Source: CAZKEW01 sp964580435 (lineage in GTDB: Bacteria; Acidobacteriota; Aminicenantia; Aminicenantales; UBA8522). Taken from it: a stretch of 33,395 bases of DNA. Shown here in pieces: positions 7,105 through 16,204 of this stretch; within the stretch, counting starts at the first letter, position 1; each line of letters starts with the position of its first letter. Made by a program: the position numbers and the translations under genes. The stretch lies in the NCBI GenBank assembly GCA_964580435.1, contig CAZOKP010000021.1, positions 1 through 33,395 on the forward strand. The letters are read 5' to 3'. The notes under the pieces were generated by a model. The model ran no database searches. It was not told where the DNA came from and saw only the letters and a list, made by a program, of their open reading frames with translations.

Positions 7105-9945
7105 ATGGCTTTCAAAAAATGGCAAATCCTATTTGCCTTTGTTGCGGTTTCAACGGCCGCTTGCTCAAACACCGCTCTGAGAAGACTCTCCGACGGCGCC
7201 GTGATTAAGCCGAAACAGCACAGGGAAACCGACCCCCATTTGATAAAAATACAGGTTTGCTCTCAAGATATAATTCACGTGACCGCATCGCCCACAAATA
7301 AATTTTCCTCCAGGGCCAGCCTTATGGTCCAGCCAGCAAGCCGGCTAGCGCCTGCTTTTTCCGTTCGCGAGCACAACAACACTGTCCGCATATCGACATC
7401 AAAAATTGTTGCTGAAGTCTCAGGGCTCACTGGTGAAATCTCCTTCTACGACAATGCCGGGCGTCCGATTCTCCAAGAAAAATCCGGCGGAGGCAAGGTC
7501 ATGACCCCAGCCAGGGTCATGGGCGAAAAGACCTGGCATATCCGACAGATTTTCAATTCGCCTCCGGACGAAGCCTTTTACGGACTCGGCCAGCACCAAA
7601 ACAGTATCATGAACTACAAGGGACACGACGTCGACCTTTCGCAGTCCAATATGGAAGTGGCTGTACCGTTTCTGGTTTCAAGCAGAAATTATGCAATTCT
7701 GTGGGATAACAATTCGCGCACTAAATTCGGCGACATCCGTGACTATCGGCCGTTGTCATCCATGACGATCTATGATAACGAGGGCCGGAAAGGTGGTTTG
7801 ACAGCTGAATATTTCCGCACGAAGGACTTTACCGATGTGATGACCTCCCGAACCGAATCTTTTATAGCTCACGAAAACCTGGCGGAAACCGGCGGCTATC
7901 CTCAGGGATTCGACATCAATGGTGGCAGCGTCAGATGGAGTGGAGAATTGCAGGCGGACCAGGCCGGCCTCTACAAGATAAGACTTTACAGCTCGAGTTA
8001 TGTCAAAATGTGGTTGAACAATAAACTGGTCGTTGACTCCTGGCGGCAGAACTGGCTGCCCTGGACGCATATCGTTCGGCTGTCGATGGAGGCGGGCCAA
8101 CGCTATCCGATCAAAATCGAGTGGATCCCATCAGGCGGATACATCGGAGTAAAATATCTCCCTCCGGAAGATCGGGATGAGAAGGACGAACTCTCTCTTT
8201 ATTCCGAGGTCGCCGACCAGATCGACTACTATTTCATCTACGGTGACGATGCCGATGACCTCATCCGGGGCTATCGTCAAATCACCGGCAAGGCTCCGAT
8301 GATGCCAAAATGGGCGTTGGGTTTCTGGCAGTGCCGCGAACGATATAAAACCCAGGCTGAACTGCTATCGGTTGTCCAGGAATTTCGCAAACGTCAAATC
8401 CCTTTGGATAATATCGTCCAAGATTGGTTTTACTGGGAGGAAGGTCGATGGGGCGATCACGATTTCGATCCCGAACGTTACCCCGACCCGGACGGCATGG
8501 TCAAAAGATTTCATGAGGAACTTAACTGCAGAATTATGATCTCGGTCTGGCCGAAATTCTATGTCGGGACGGAAAATTACAACCGGTTTAAGGAAAAGGG
8601 CTGGCTTTACATGCGCAACATCGAAAAGCAGCAAAAGGACTGGGTGGGACCCGGTTATGTCTCAACTTTTTATGATCCCTACAGCAAAGAGGCCGGCGAA
8701 CTGTTCTGGAAACAGATTGAAAATAAACTCTTCAACAGGGGGTTTGACGCCTGGTGGCTGGACGCAACCGAACCGGACATTCACTCTAATCTATCCGAAG
8801 CCGAAAGAATCCTGCGAATGGGTCCCACGGCGTTAGGTTCAGCTTCCCGTTATCTCAATACGTATTCCCTTATGAACTGCAAAAATGTTTATGAAGGACA
8901 GCTCAGGGCTGCTCCCGGGCAAAGGGTTTTCATTCTCACCCGTTCAGCTTTTGCCGGCCAGCAGCGATACTCTGCCGCAACCTGGAGCGGTGATATTGCC
9001 ACGCGATGGTATGACTTGAAAGCCCAGATTCCGGCAGGCCTGAACTTTTGCCTGTCCGGAATTCCCTACTGGACGATGGACATCGGAGGTTTCGGCGTCG
9101 AACCGCGGTTTGAACATGCGACGGGAGAAGACCTCGAAGAATGGCGCGAGCTAAACACGCGCTGGTTCCAGTTCGGCACATTCTGCCCCATCTTCAGGGT
9201 GCACGGCCAATTCCCGTTTCGAGAGATGTTCAATATCGCTCCGGACAGCCATCCGGCTTATAGAGCAATGCTCGCCTACGACAGACTCCGCTACCGTCTT
9301 ATGCCTTATATATATTCGCTGACTGGCATGGTAACACATAACGACTACACAATCATGCGAGCGCTTGTGATGGATTTCGGCGATGACAGGAATGTATTCA
9401 GTATTGGCGACCAGTTCATGTTCGGCCCCGCCCTTCTGATTAACCCTGTAACCGAATATAAAGCCCGTTCCCGCTCGGTGTACCTACCCGACGGCTGCGG
9501 CTGGTATGATCTTAGGACGGGAACGTTTTATGCCGGCGGACAAACCATCCAAGCCGAAGCGCCTTATTCGGACATTCCTGTTTTTGTAAAAACAGGCTCA
9601 ATAATCCCCTTTGGACCAGCCATCCAATACACGACTGAAAAGGCCGCCGACCCGATTCGCTTGTTCATTTATACCGGCGCCAATGGATCTTTCACCTTAT
9701 ATGAAGACGAAAACGTGAATAACAATTACGAAAAGGGCGCTTTAAGCCTTATCCCTCTGACTTACGATGAGCATGCCGGAACCTTGACCATCGGTGCACG
9801 TCAAGGCCGGTTTGCCGGGATGCTAGATAAACGAACCTTCGAAGTGGTCTGGATTGACGCAAATACCACCAAACCTTTCTCCTTTGAACAGGCACCGAAT
9901 TTATCTGTATCATATGATGGCGATGAATTGATACTTAAAAAATAA
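7105..9945 (+). CDS. GH31 alpha-xylosidase with PA14 insert, probable lipoprotein
   Basis: This 946-residue exported enzyme has a signal peptide ending STAAC; Cys20 is a plausible though not perfect lipobox cysteine. An N-terminal beta-sandwich is interrupted by a PA14 domain (about residues 228-355), followed by the GH31 barrel. The nucleophile is Asp553 in WWLDATEPD and the acid/base is Asp630 in WSGDIATRW. The stretch PKWALGFWQCRERYKTQ, the motif VQDWFYWEE and the PA14 position match the xyloglucan alpha-xylosidase Xyl31A of Cellvibrio japonicus. The likely job is removing alpha-1,6-xylose from the non-reducing end of xyloglucan oligosaccharides, giving glucan chains for the phosphorylases upstream. 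A TTG start at 7072 is possible, but the ATG at 7105 has a CAGGAG site and begins the signal peptide. An alpha-glucosidase role is less likely. Confidence 0.85.
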   Translation: MAFKKWQILFAFVAVSTAACSNTALRRLSDGAVIKPKQHRETDPHLIKIQVCSQDIIHVTASPTNKFSSRASLMVQPASRLAPAFSVREHNNTVRISTSKIVAEVSGLTGEISFYDNAGRPILQEKSGGGKVMTPARVMGEKTWHIRQIFNSPPDEAFYGLGQHQNSIMNYKGHDVDLSQSNMEVAVPFLVSSRNYAILWDNNSRTKFGDIRDYRPLSSMTIYDNEGRKGGLTAEYFRTKDFTDVMTSRTESFIAHENLAETGGYPQGFDINGGSVRWSGELQADQAGLYKIRLYSSSYVKMWLNNKLVVDSWRQNWLPWTHIVRLSMEAGQRYPIKIEWIPSGGYIGVKYLPPEDRDEKDELSLYSEVADQIDYYFIYGDDADDLIRGYRQITGKAPMMPKWALGFWQCRERYKTQAELLSVVQEFRKRQIPLDNIVQDWFYWEEGRWGDHDFDPERYPDPDGMVKRFHEELNCRIMISVWPKFYVGTENYNRFKEKGWLYMRNIEKQQKDWVGPGYVSTFYDPYSKEAGELFWKQIENKLFNRGFDAWWLDATEPDIHSNLSEAERILRMGPTALGSASRYLNTYSLMNCKNVYEGQLRAAPGQRVFILTRSAFAGQQRYSAATWSGDIATRWYDLKAQIPAGLNFCLSGIPYWTMDIGGFGVEPRFEHATGEDLEEWRELNTRWFQFGTFCPIFRVHGQFPFREMFNIAPDSHPAYRAMLAYDRLRYRLMPYIYSLTGMVTHNDYTIMRALVMDFGDDRNVFSIGDQFMFGPALLINPVTEYKARSRSVYLPDGCGWYDLRTGTFYAGGQTIQAEAPYSDIPVFVKTGSIIPFGPAIQYTTEKAADPIRLFIYTGANGSFTLYEDENVNNNYEKGALSLIPLTYDEHAGTLTIGARQGRFAGMLDKRTFEVVWIDANTTKPFSFEQAPNLSVSYDGDELILKK

Positions 9946-9960
9946 GGCCCCGCTTATTTT
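9939..9960. terminator. Bidirectional hairpin overlapping two convergent stop codons
   Basis: AAAATAAG (9939-9946) pairs perfectly with CTTATTTT (9953-9960) around a GCCCCG loop. The stop of the alpha-xylosidase (9943-9945) is in the left arm and the stop of the GH5 gene (9954-9956 on the - strand) is in the right arm. The A-tract and T-tract flanks suit termination in both directions. The stem is A+T-rich, so its strength is uncertain. Confidence 0.45.
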
Positions 9961-11033
9961 GTTATTTCACCATGCGCAGCTTGCTTAAAGAACTCGCCGC
10001 TCCCAGTCAATTTGAATGTCTCCCATGATTCGAACATGTTTGGTTTCCACTCGGGATCAAAAACCCACCAGACCCAGCCTATGCCTCTTCCTTCAAGATA
10101 TTTAATAATCGCCTTTCCATAATCAAGGTTATCCTGCCAATTACTCAACACAAAACCAAGCTCCGTGGCAAGGACTGGAAATTTTGCTGCGGCAAAGCCG
10201 AAGTCTTCTTCCCATTTGAGCTCATAGGGTGGTGTGCGCTTATGAGCATAAGGATGCGTAACATATCCGATTCCTTCTGCGTTCACTGGAGCATACCGCA
10301 AAGGCGTCAGATCATAGGCCCAATCAAATCCGGCAACCAACGGAATTGTTTGGCCCCCGTACGCCCTTATCAACCTTATCAAATGCTCATTGATTGTTTT
10401 CCATTGATCCCAGGACAGGCTCCCCAACCTTCCGTTATAGTCGGCCGGTTCGTTGAACAGTTCGAAGAAAGCCACGGTATTGTGGCCGCTGAAATGCCAA
10501 GCAATGGTCCGCCAGAAATTGAACGTCTCTTGAAGTGTTGTCTGATACGAGCGATCCTGAAAAAGACCTTCTTCGAGGTTCCCGATGGAATGCCAATCAA
10601 TATCGACGTACAAACCTTCCTCGGTGCACCATTCAACGGCTTGCTCAAGCAGCTTGAGATAGTTCTCGGCTGTTCTTTCACGCCAAGCTATGGGATGCAC
10701 CGGAATTCGAACGAGCGTTGCGCCAAGCTCTTTTATCCTCACAAAGAGTTCTTTATTCCAATGCCCCTGTCCTTCAATTTTATCAGGATCGGCAATGGAG
10801 AGCCCGCGGAAGAGAATTGTATCGCCTGACGCGTTAACGAACCTGTTTCCTCTAACCTGTATTAGCGAAAGCAGTTTGGCATTCTTACTGTATGGCTGAT
10901 GGGGCCGAAACGGCTCCTCATACCATTTGTAGATCTTTGTCGAATCATTGACTTGAATGCCTTGAGCGAAAATGATCTCGCTGCATACGAAAAAAGAAAT
11001 GAGCGAAAAAAATAATCCGAGATGCTTTTTCAT
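9954..11033 (-). CDS. Secreted GH5 family glycoside hydrolase (endo-glucanase/mannanase type)
   Basis: This 359-residue protein has a signal peptide (about residues 1-23, cleavage after IIFA) and a clan GH-A (beta/alpha)8 barrel. Recognisable GH5 landmarks are LVRIPVHP (107-114), DIDWHS (144-149), the acid/base Glu195 in LFNEP, THPY (259-262) and the nucleophile Glu291 in LATELGF. GH5 enzymes cut beta-1,4-glucans or mannans with retention. As the last gene of the mannan operon it probably acts on gluco- or galactomannan or a mixed-linkage glucan, but the subfamily cannot be fixed by eye. An AAGGAG site lies five bases before the ATG. It is catalytic domain only, with no carbohydrate-binding module, and ends convergently against the alpha-xylosidase gene. 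Confidence 0.85.
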   Translation of the reverse strand: MKKHLGLFFSLISFFVCSEIIFAQGIQVNDSTKIYKWYEEPFRPHQPYSKNAKLLSLIQVRGNRFVNASGDTILFRGLSIADPDKIEGQGHWNKELFVRIKELGATLVRIPVHPIAWRERTAENYLKLLEQAVEWCTEEGLYVDIDWHSIGNLEEGLFQDRSYQTTLQETFNFWRTIAWHFSGHNTVAFFELFNEPADYNGRLGSLSWDQWKTINEHLIRLIRAYGGQTIPLVAGFDWAYDLTPLRYAPVNAEGIGYVTHPYAHKRTPPYELKWEEDFGFAAAKFPVLATELGFVLSNWQDNLDYGKAIIKYLEGRGIGWVWWVFDPEWKPNMFESWETFKLTGSGEFFKQAAHGEITK

Positions 11034-11064
11034 GACGTCTCCTTCTAGGCATCCTAATATAAGA

Positions 11065-12480
11065 TTATGATTTTGCCTCGGCGGCTGCTATCGTAGCGCG
11101 ACGCGCATCAAGGTCTTCCTTTATTTTTTTCATGGCCGGCTCATCCAGATGGTAGAAGAGAAGAATAATCAACCCCACCACTCCTGCGGCGACCGGGATG
11201 ACGCTCATCATCGCTTTCAAGCCGTTCAGGACATCCAGGTTCTGGGCTACGTTAGCCCGAAAACCAAAATAGTTAAGTAGCCCGCCTGCAATCGCCGCTC
11301 CAATCGCCCATCCGATTTTTTGGGACATGATAGAAGCTGAATAAGTGAGGCCAGTGGCCCTCCGGCCCGTTTTCCATTCCGAATAATCCGCCGTATCGGC
11401 GTACATGGCCCACAACAGGGTGGACATGGGGCCGCCCGTCAGGGAGCCGAGCATTTGCAAACCGAATATCCATAACAATTGGCCAGGTTTCAGAAAATAG
11501 TATAAGCCCGTGCTGACCATCGCCGCAATGAACAGTGCAATCATCGCTTTCTTTTTGCCCACCAGTCGAGCAAACATAGGAACGAGAATAACGCCCAATA
11601 TTGCGAATCCCTGACCGATGGCAATGAAGGCCGAGGCCAACCATTCAAAGCCCAGTGTGTAGATCCTGCCAAAGAAGGTGAACTGTTGTTCCCCGACATA
11701 ATACTTAAAATAATGTGCTGTCACACTGATTCGGATGCAAACGAAAAGTATAAAAAGAATCGTCACAGCGAACAACATCATCCACGGCAGGTTTTTTGAG
11801 ATATCTTTGAGGTCTCGCCTGATGGACGTCTTTTCCTTAGCCATGGGTTGGATGCGTTCGCGAGTTGACAAGAAAGTCACAATGAACAAAACAACTGCCA
11901 CAACCCCATAAATCATCATTGTTGTGCGCCAGCCCTTGGCGTCGTTGCCGTTTCCAAAGTACTTAGCAAAAGGGAGCGCCGTGGCTGATACAATGAATCC
12001 GGCCGAGTACGCGCCGATAAACTTAAACGAGGAGGCGCTCGTTCGTTCATTGGGGTCGCCGCTAATCACCCCCAGCAACGACGAATAGGGAATATTGATG
12101 GCCGAATAGAAGAACATAAAAAGGATAAACGTGACATAGGCGTATACGAGTTTTCCCGTTGGCCCGAATCCCGGCGTTGAGAAGGTGAGCACCGCGATAG
12201 CCGCCAATGGAACGGCCATCCAGAGCAAGTATGGTCTGAACCTTCCCCACCTTGTGTTTGTGCGGTCGGCCGTCATCCCAATTCCGACATCAAAGAACGC
12301 ATCCAGCACTCTTGATATGCCAATCATGGTTCCAGCAGCCGCCGCGGCCAGACCGAATACATCCGTGTAGAAGAAAAGAAGATACGCTGTGATGGTCTGC
12401 CAGAATAAAACGGAGGCCAAATCGCCGCACCCGTACCCAGCCTTCTCCCAGAAAGACAGTTTTTTATTGTCTGCGCCCAT
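11065..12480 (-). CDS. GPH-family (MelB-type) sugar/cation symporter
   Basis: This 471-residue inner-membrane protein has about 12 membrane spans. It is recognised as a glycoside-pentoside-hexuronide symporter by the N-terminal helix GCGDLASVLFWQ and by the MelB-like acidic cation site, DAFFDVGIG (60-68) with Asp72 in TADRT, followed by WGRFRPYLLW. MelB relatives import disaccharides with sodium or protons. In Bacteroides fragilis a related transporter sits in the same gene set and is assigned mannobiose uptake, and this gene lies between the GH26 mannanase and the GH5 gene. The frame is open to an ATG at 12495. I place the start at 12480 because AAAGGAG overlaps the upstream ATG and is ideally spaced for the second. 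Confidence 0.88.
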   Translation of the reverse strand: MGADNKKLSFWEKAGYGCGDLASVLFWQTITAYLLFFYTDVFGLAAAAAGTMIGISRVLDAFFDVGIGMTADRTNTRWGRFRPYLLWMAVPLAAIAVLTFSTPGFGPTGKLVYAYVTFILFMFFYSAINIPYSSLLGVISGDPNERTSASSFKFIGAYSAGFIVSATALPFAKYFGNGNDAKGWRTTMMIYGVVAVVLFIVTFLSTRERIQPMAKEKTSIRRDLKDISKNLPWMMLFAVTILFILFVCIRISVTAHYFKYYVGEQQFTFFGRIYTLGFEWLASAFIAIGQGFAILGVILVPMFARLVGKKKAMIALFIAAMVSTGLYYFLKPGQLLWIFGLQMLGSLTGGPMSTLLWAMYADTADYSEWKTGRRATGLTYSASIMSQKIGWAIGAAIAGGLLNYFGFRANVAQNLDVLNGLKAMMSVIPVAAGVVGLIILLFYHLDEPAMKKIKEDLDARRATIAAAEAKS

Positions 12481-12550
12481 ACGAGCTCCTTTCATTAGGC
12501 GAGAATTGTCACATTTGCTATTCTGGTCCTATCTCCTATGGTCAATATTT

Positions 12551-13675
12551 TTATTTATACATCGGCGGCAGGTCTTCCATAAATAAAGTGAACGGATTAC
12601 GTTCAAAGGCCTTAAAGTTCTCGGCGCACGGCGCCCCGGGGAAGGCGGCAAAGCAATGATCCACACGGGCGTTCCGCCAGACCAGAACCCAGGCGAGGCT
12701 TCCGCCCTTGGGGCTGGTTTTGATGATCTCAAGCAGGACGTCCGTCCACCACCTTGCATTGGCGACATCGGAGGCATTGACACCGGTCTCGCTCAAGGCG
12801 GCAACCTTGTTCCGCTCCTGGGCCAATGAGACCAGAATGTCCAACGACTTTTGCGCCTGGGTCTTTGTCTTGATCGACACGAAATCCTGATAGTTGTCGT
12901 GGGCGATAATATCGACGTAGTCGTCTCCGGGGTAGCGTTCGAGATACTCCCTGCGGCCTTTATAACGATCAGGTGAGTAGGCGGTGATGATGTTGTGCAG
13001 GCCTTTGGTCTTTCTCAAATAATCTATGGTCAAGCGCCAAATCTGTTTGTATTCGTGAGGCGTCGACCACTTGGCGCCCCACCAGAACCAGCTGCCGTTG
13101 TGTTCGTGGAAAATTCGCAGAATGACGGGGACCAGCTCGCCCTCGGGACCCTTCAGGTCGGCCAGAAAGGCCGCAACTAGATCCAGCTTAGCCAGATAGG
13201 CTTTGTGCAGGTCCCCACCGGGCAGCAAGCGGTACAGGACTCTCTTCTGAGTCCAAGCGCTTTCATTTGTTTCAGGAATGCGGGTATGCCAGCTTATCGT
13301 ATTGATGCCGCCTTTTGTGTAGGCCTTCACTATCCAGATCTTCATATGATCAAACGGGACGCCATCGATGTTCCCGGCTTCGCCGATGTGGCCGAGATCC
13401 CAGCCGAAGACGGCCGGAAACTTGCCACAAACCTGATAAACGTCGCTGTTAAACCCGTCCGCGTTGCCTTGCCATCCCAGGCCATAGGCAAGCGCATCTT
13501 GATGGCCGAAAAGGATACCTTTTTGCGGTAGTTGATGCAAGTTTCGATAAAGGGCCTTCGTCTCGGCTGTGGCCAGAGGGTCGGTGAGATTGTTCGTCGA
13601 ATTAGGATCACGCTTGGCGCAGAAAGTGATCCCCAATATTAGAAAGGCAATCCAGCAAATAATTGATCCTTTCAT
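12551..13675 (-). CDS. GH26 endo-beta-mannanase
   Basis: This 374-residue exported enzyme hydrolyses beta-1,4-mannosidic bonds. The N-terminus is a hydrophobic export signal with Cys19; the preceding ITF is a poor lipobox, so lipidation is uncertain. The catalytic domain shows KGILFGHQDALAYG (52-65), FGWDLGHIGEAG (90-101), the acid/base Glu191 in RIFHEHNGSWFWWG, and the nucleophile Glu296 in ALSETGV. The Trp-rich segment after the acid/base is typical of GH26 mannanases. The start is six bases after the GH130 stop, indicating translational coupling. The probable product is mannobiose, the substrate for the epimerase in the same operon. It has no binding module. Confidence 0.9.
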   Translation of the reverse strand: MKGSIICWIAFLILGITFCAKRDPNSTNNLTDPLATAETKALYRNLHQLPQKGILFGHQDALAYGLGWQGNADGFNSDVYQVCGKFPAVFGWDLGHIGEAGNIDGVPFDHMKIWIVKAYTKGGINTISWHTRIPETNESAWTQKRVLYRLLPGGDLHKAYLAKLDLVAAFLADLKGPEGELVPVILRIFHEHNGSWFWWGAKWSTPHEYKQIWRLTIDYLRKTKGLHNIITAYSPDRYKGRREYLERYPGDDYVDIIAHDNYQDFVSIKTKTQAQKSLDILVSLAQERNKVAALSETGVNASDVANARWWTDVLLEIIKTSPKGGSLAWVLVWRNARVDHCFAAFPGAPCAENFKAFERNPFTLFMEDLPPMYK

Positions 13676-13681
13676 GTTACA

Positions 13682-14914
13682 TCACCGTTCTTTAAAGTTG
13701 CTCTTGTTTGGATATTTTCTTGGCAGGAGTGATTTCCACCAGGAATTGGTGAGGTTTTTCTTAATCAAAACAGATCGATTCTTTAGGCACTCGCTTGAAC
13801 GGAGTGCGTCCGGCGGCGTGTGAGTTACGTAGTCCAACAGCCCTTCCACCGTACTCGTCGCGATGTGGGTTCGCGTATCGGATGACCCGTAGTAAATGAA
13901 CACGTCGCCATTATCGCGGGCGACCCAGCCATTGGAAAAGAGCACATTGGAGACATCTCCTACGCGCTCGTCGCCTTGGGGAGCCATGAAATACCCTCCG
14001 GGTTTGGCGATCACCTTCCATGGCTCCTTCAAGTCGGTCAGGAACATGTACAATACATAACGATAGCCAGCCGCGGTATCCCGCACTCCGTGAGCCAGAT
14101 GGAGCCAGCCCTTTGTGGTCTTGATGGGAGTAGGGCCCTGACCATTTTTGCCCTCTGTGATAGTGTGGTAGATGCAGCGGTCCACAATCACCTCTTTGGT
14201 GATCTCTGGCTGTTCGATATCCTTGCACAGACCCCAGCCGATTCCTTCGCCGGTCCCCGTGGCCTTGAACTCGGTCATAGGTCGCGTGTAAAAGCCATAC
14301 ATTCTGTCGATGAACTCCGGATGCAAAACGCAGTTGCGCTGTTGGGCTGACGGGGTCTTGAGATCGGGCAGACGCTCCCACACCTTCAAATCCCGGGTGC
14401 GCGCGATCCCACAGCGGGCGACGGCCGCCGAGGGGTCCTGCGGCTGCGCCGGGTTATGAAGCTCAGCACAAAAAACACCGTAGATCCAGCCGTCCTGATG
14501 TTTTGTCAGGCGCATATCATATATGTTGGTTTCCTCCGGGTCAGCCGGAGGGATCTCGATGGGGTAATCCCAGAATCGGAACCGATCGATACCGGTGCTG
14601 CTCTCGGCCACAGCAAAGAATGACTTGCGATCTACTCCTTCAACCCGCGCCACCAGGCAGATACGTCCGGCCAGTTCAATGGCTCCGACGTTGAAAACAC
14701 TGTTGATTCCCATGCGTTCGCAGAGAAGCGGGTTTGTAGCCGGGTCAAGATCGTAGCGCCAAAAAACCGGAGTGTGGGCCGCTGTGAGCACAGGATATTG
14801 ATAGCGCTCCACGATACAGTTAGTGTCTCTTTCTTTCTTGTTGGGCCGTTCAATAAGGGCATTATGGTCGGCCAAGAGTTGCTTGACTTTTTGGGTGTAT
14901 TTGTTTTCCTGCAT
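13682..14914 (-). CDS. mgp: 4-O-beta-D-mannosyl-D-glucose phosphorylase (GH130)
   Basis: This 410-residue cytoplasmic five-bladed beta-propeller enzyme is assigned to GH130 subfamily 1. Motifs run almost continuously with known mannosylglucose phosphorylases: DTNCIVERYQYPVLTAAHTP near residue 30, ARVEGVDRKSFFAVAES (89-105), the catalytic Asp133 in NIYDMRL, VLHPEF, and KNGQGPTPIKT followed by WLHLAHGVRDTAAG. It turns mannosyl-beta-1,4-glucose plus phosphate into alpha-mannose-1-phosphate and glucose. The neighbouring epimerase makes its substrate from mannobiose. No signal peptide is seen, and the ribosome site is weak (A-rich AAAGAAAAA). The gap to the epimerase gene is 42 bases, and it ends six bases before the GH26 start. 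Confidence 0.93.
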   Translation of the reverse strand: MQENKYTQKVKQLLADHNALIERPNKKERDTNCIVERYQYPVLTAAHTPVFWRYDLDPATNPLLCERMGINSVFNVGAIELAGRICLVARVEGVDRKSFFAVAESSTGIDRFRFWDYPIEIPPADPEETNIYDMRLTKHQDGWIYGVFCAELHNPAQPQDPSAAVARCGIARTRDLKVWERLPDLKTPSAQQRNCVLHPEFIDRMYGFYTRPMTEFKATGTGEGIGWGLCKDIEQPEITKEVIVDRCIYHTITEGKNGQGPTPIKTTKGWLHLAHGVRDTAAGYRYVLYMFLTDLKEPWKVIAKPGGYFMAPQGDERVGDVSNVLFSNGWVARDNGDVFIYYGSSDTRTHIATSTVEGLLDYVTHTPPDALRSSECLKNRSVLIKKNLTNSWWKSLLPRKYPNKSNFKER

Positions 14915-14956
14915 TGATGTTTTTCTTTTTATATTATTATAAAGATTAGACTCTGT

Positions 14957-16177
14957 CTATGTAATACGCTTGAGTCTTTTGATTGCTTCCAAACAGGCGC
15001 GCACACTATGATAGGGTTCCTTCCACTCAGAGACCTTTGGCTCAGCCAGATCGGGACGGCCAGCCGGGTCAATCCGCCAGAACCAATCTCCATGCTTCCT
15101 GTTAACAAAATGTTTCTCAATGAAAATCCACGCTTTGCGGGCCGCTTCGATGAATGATCGGTCACCGGATAGCTCGTGGGCGTTTAGAAAGCCTACGACG
15201 CTTTCGGCCTGCGGCCACCATTCCCGGTTCCGGTCCACAACTTGCCCCGCTTCGCCACGGTAGCACAGACCGCCATCGTCATCGAACCCCTCGGCTAGAG
15301 TCATTCGGGCCAAACGCAGAGCCAGGCGCTGAGCCTGGGAGGCAACATCCTGATCACCGAGGACTTCGGCGGCTTCGCACAGCAGCCAACTGGCCTCAAT
15401 GTCATGGCCAAAAGTGTAGTCTGCTGACTTGGGTTGCCATGTCTCATCAAAAAAATGATGCAGGTGGCCCGTGGCCGGGTCTGCGATTCGCTTCCAGAAC
15501 ACGTCGATAAGCTCCCTCAAACGCTCCTGAAGCTGGGTATTGGGCCAAACGCGATAGAGATCGCTATAGGCTTCTAACAAGTGGAGGTGGGTGTTCATGG
15601 ACTTCTTCTCGTTCATATCCTTATCGCTGAGCCGCGAATCGGAGGCAAGAGACCAGTCCCGGTTGCAGACTTCGATATACCCCCCGTATGTCTGGTCATG
15701 ACTGTGCATTTCAATCAGCTTGAACACGTGCTTAGCGGATTGGAGTGCCAAGAAACTCCCGGAGGCTTGGTAGTAATTAGCCAGGGAGTAGATATAGAAC
15801 GCCTGGCCGTAGATCTTCTTCTTGTCATCTAAAAGATGTCCCTTGAAATCGACTTGCCAAAAAGCTCCGCCATGTGAACGGTCCACAAAGTGCGTCTCAA
15901 GATAATCATAGGCACGCTTAGCCATTTCACCAAACTGGGCTTCTTTATAAAATCGATAAAGGGCTGAAAATGTCCAAAGCAGCCTGGTGTTCAGGATTAA
16001 TCCCTTGGGTGCAGTGTGGTCAATCGTTCCATCATTAGACATCTGGCCGATAAATCCACCATATTCTGTATCCATTACCTTTTCAAGCCAGAATGGAACA
16101 AGGTTGTTCTCCAGTTCGCGTCTGATAGCCCCACTGAATTGTTGTATTGTTTTAAATGACATGATAGGGATCGTCAT
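14957..16177 (-). CDS. Cellobiose/mannobiose 2-epimerase (AGE family)
   Basis: This 406-residue cytoplasmic (alpha/alpha)6-barrel enzyme epimerises the reducing-end sugar of beta-1,4 disaccharides at C2 (mannobiose to mannosyl-glucose, cellobiose to glucosyl-mannose). The expected histidines are visible in MNTHLHLLEAY (194-204), FGHDIEASWLL (256-266, His258) and EPYHSVRACLE (His390). The WWPQAE motif is at 320-325. Length and spacing match bacterial cellobiose 2-epimerases rather than N-acylglucosamine 2-epimerases. Its position immediately upstream of GH130 fixes the role: it prepares the phosphorylase substrate. The ATG at 16177 has a GGGA site; an internal Met six residues in is the alternative start. 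It could also feed cellobiose into the mannosylglucose pathway. Confidence 0.9.
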   Translation of the reverse strand: MTIPIMSFKTIQQFSGAIRRELENNLVPFWLEKVMDTEYGGFIGQMSNDGTIDHTAPKGLILNTRLLWTFSALYRFYKEAQFGEMAKRAYDYLETHFVDRSHGGAFWQVDFKGHLLDDKKKIYGQAFYIYSLANYYQASGSFLALQSAKHVFKLIEMHSHDQTYGGYIEVCNRDWSLASDSRLSDKDMNEKKSMNTHLHLLEAYSDLYRVWPNTQLQERLRELIDVFWKRIADPATGHLHHFFDETWQPKSADYTFGHDIEASWLLCEAAEVLGDQDVASQAQRLALRLARMTLAEGFDDDGGLCYRGEAGQVVDRNREWWPQAESVVGFLNAHELSGDRSFIEAARKAWIFIEKHFVNRKHGDWFWRIDPAGRPDLAEPKVSEWKEPYHSVRACLEAIKRLKRIT

Positions 16178-16204
16178 GGCGATTTCCCGATCTCCGGCGT
16201 CGTC

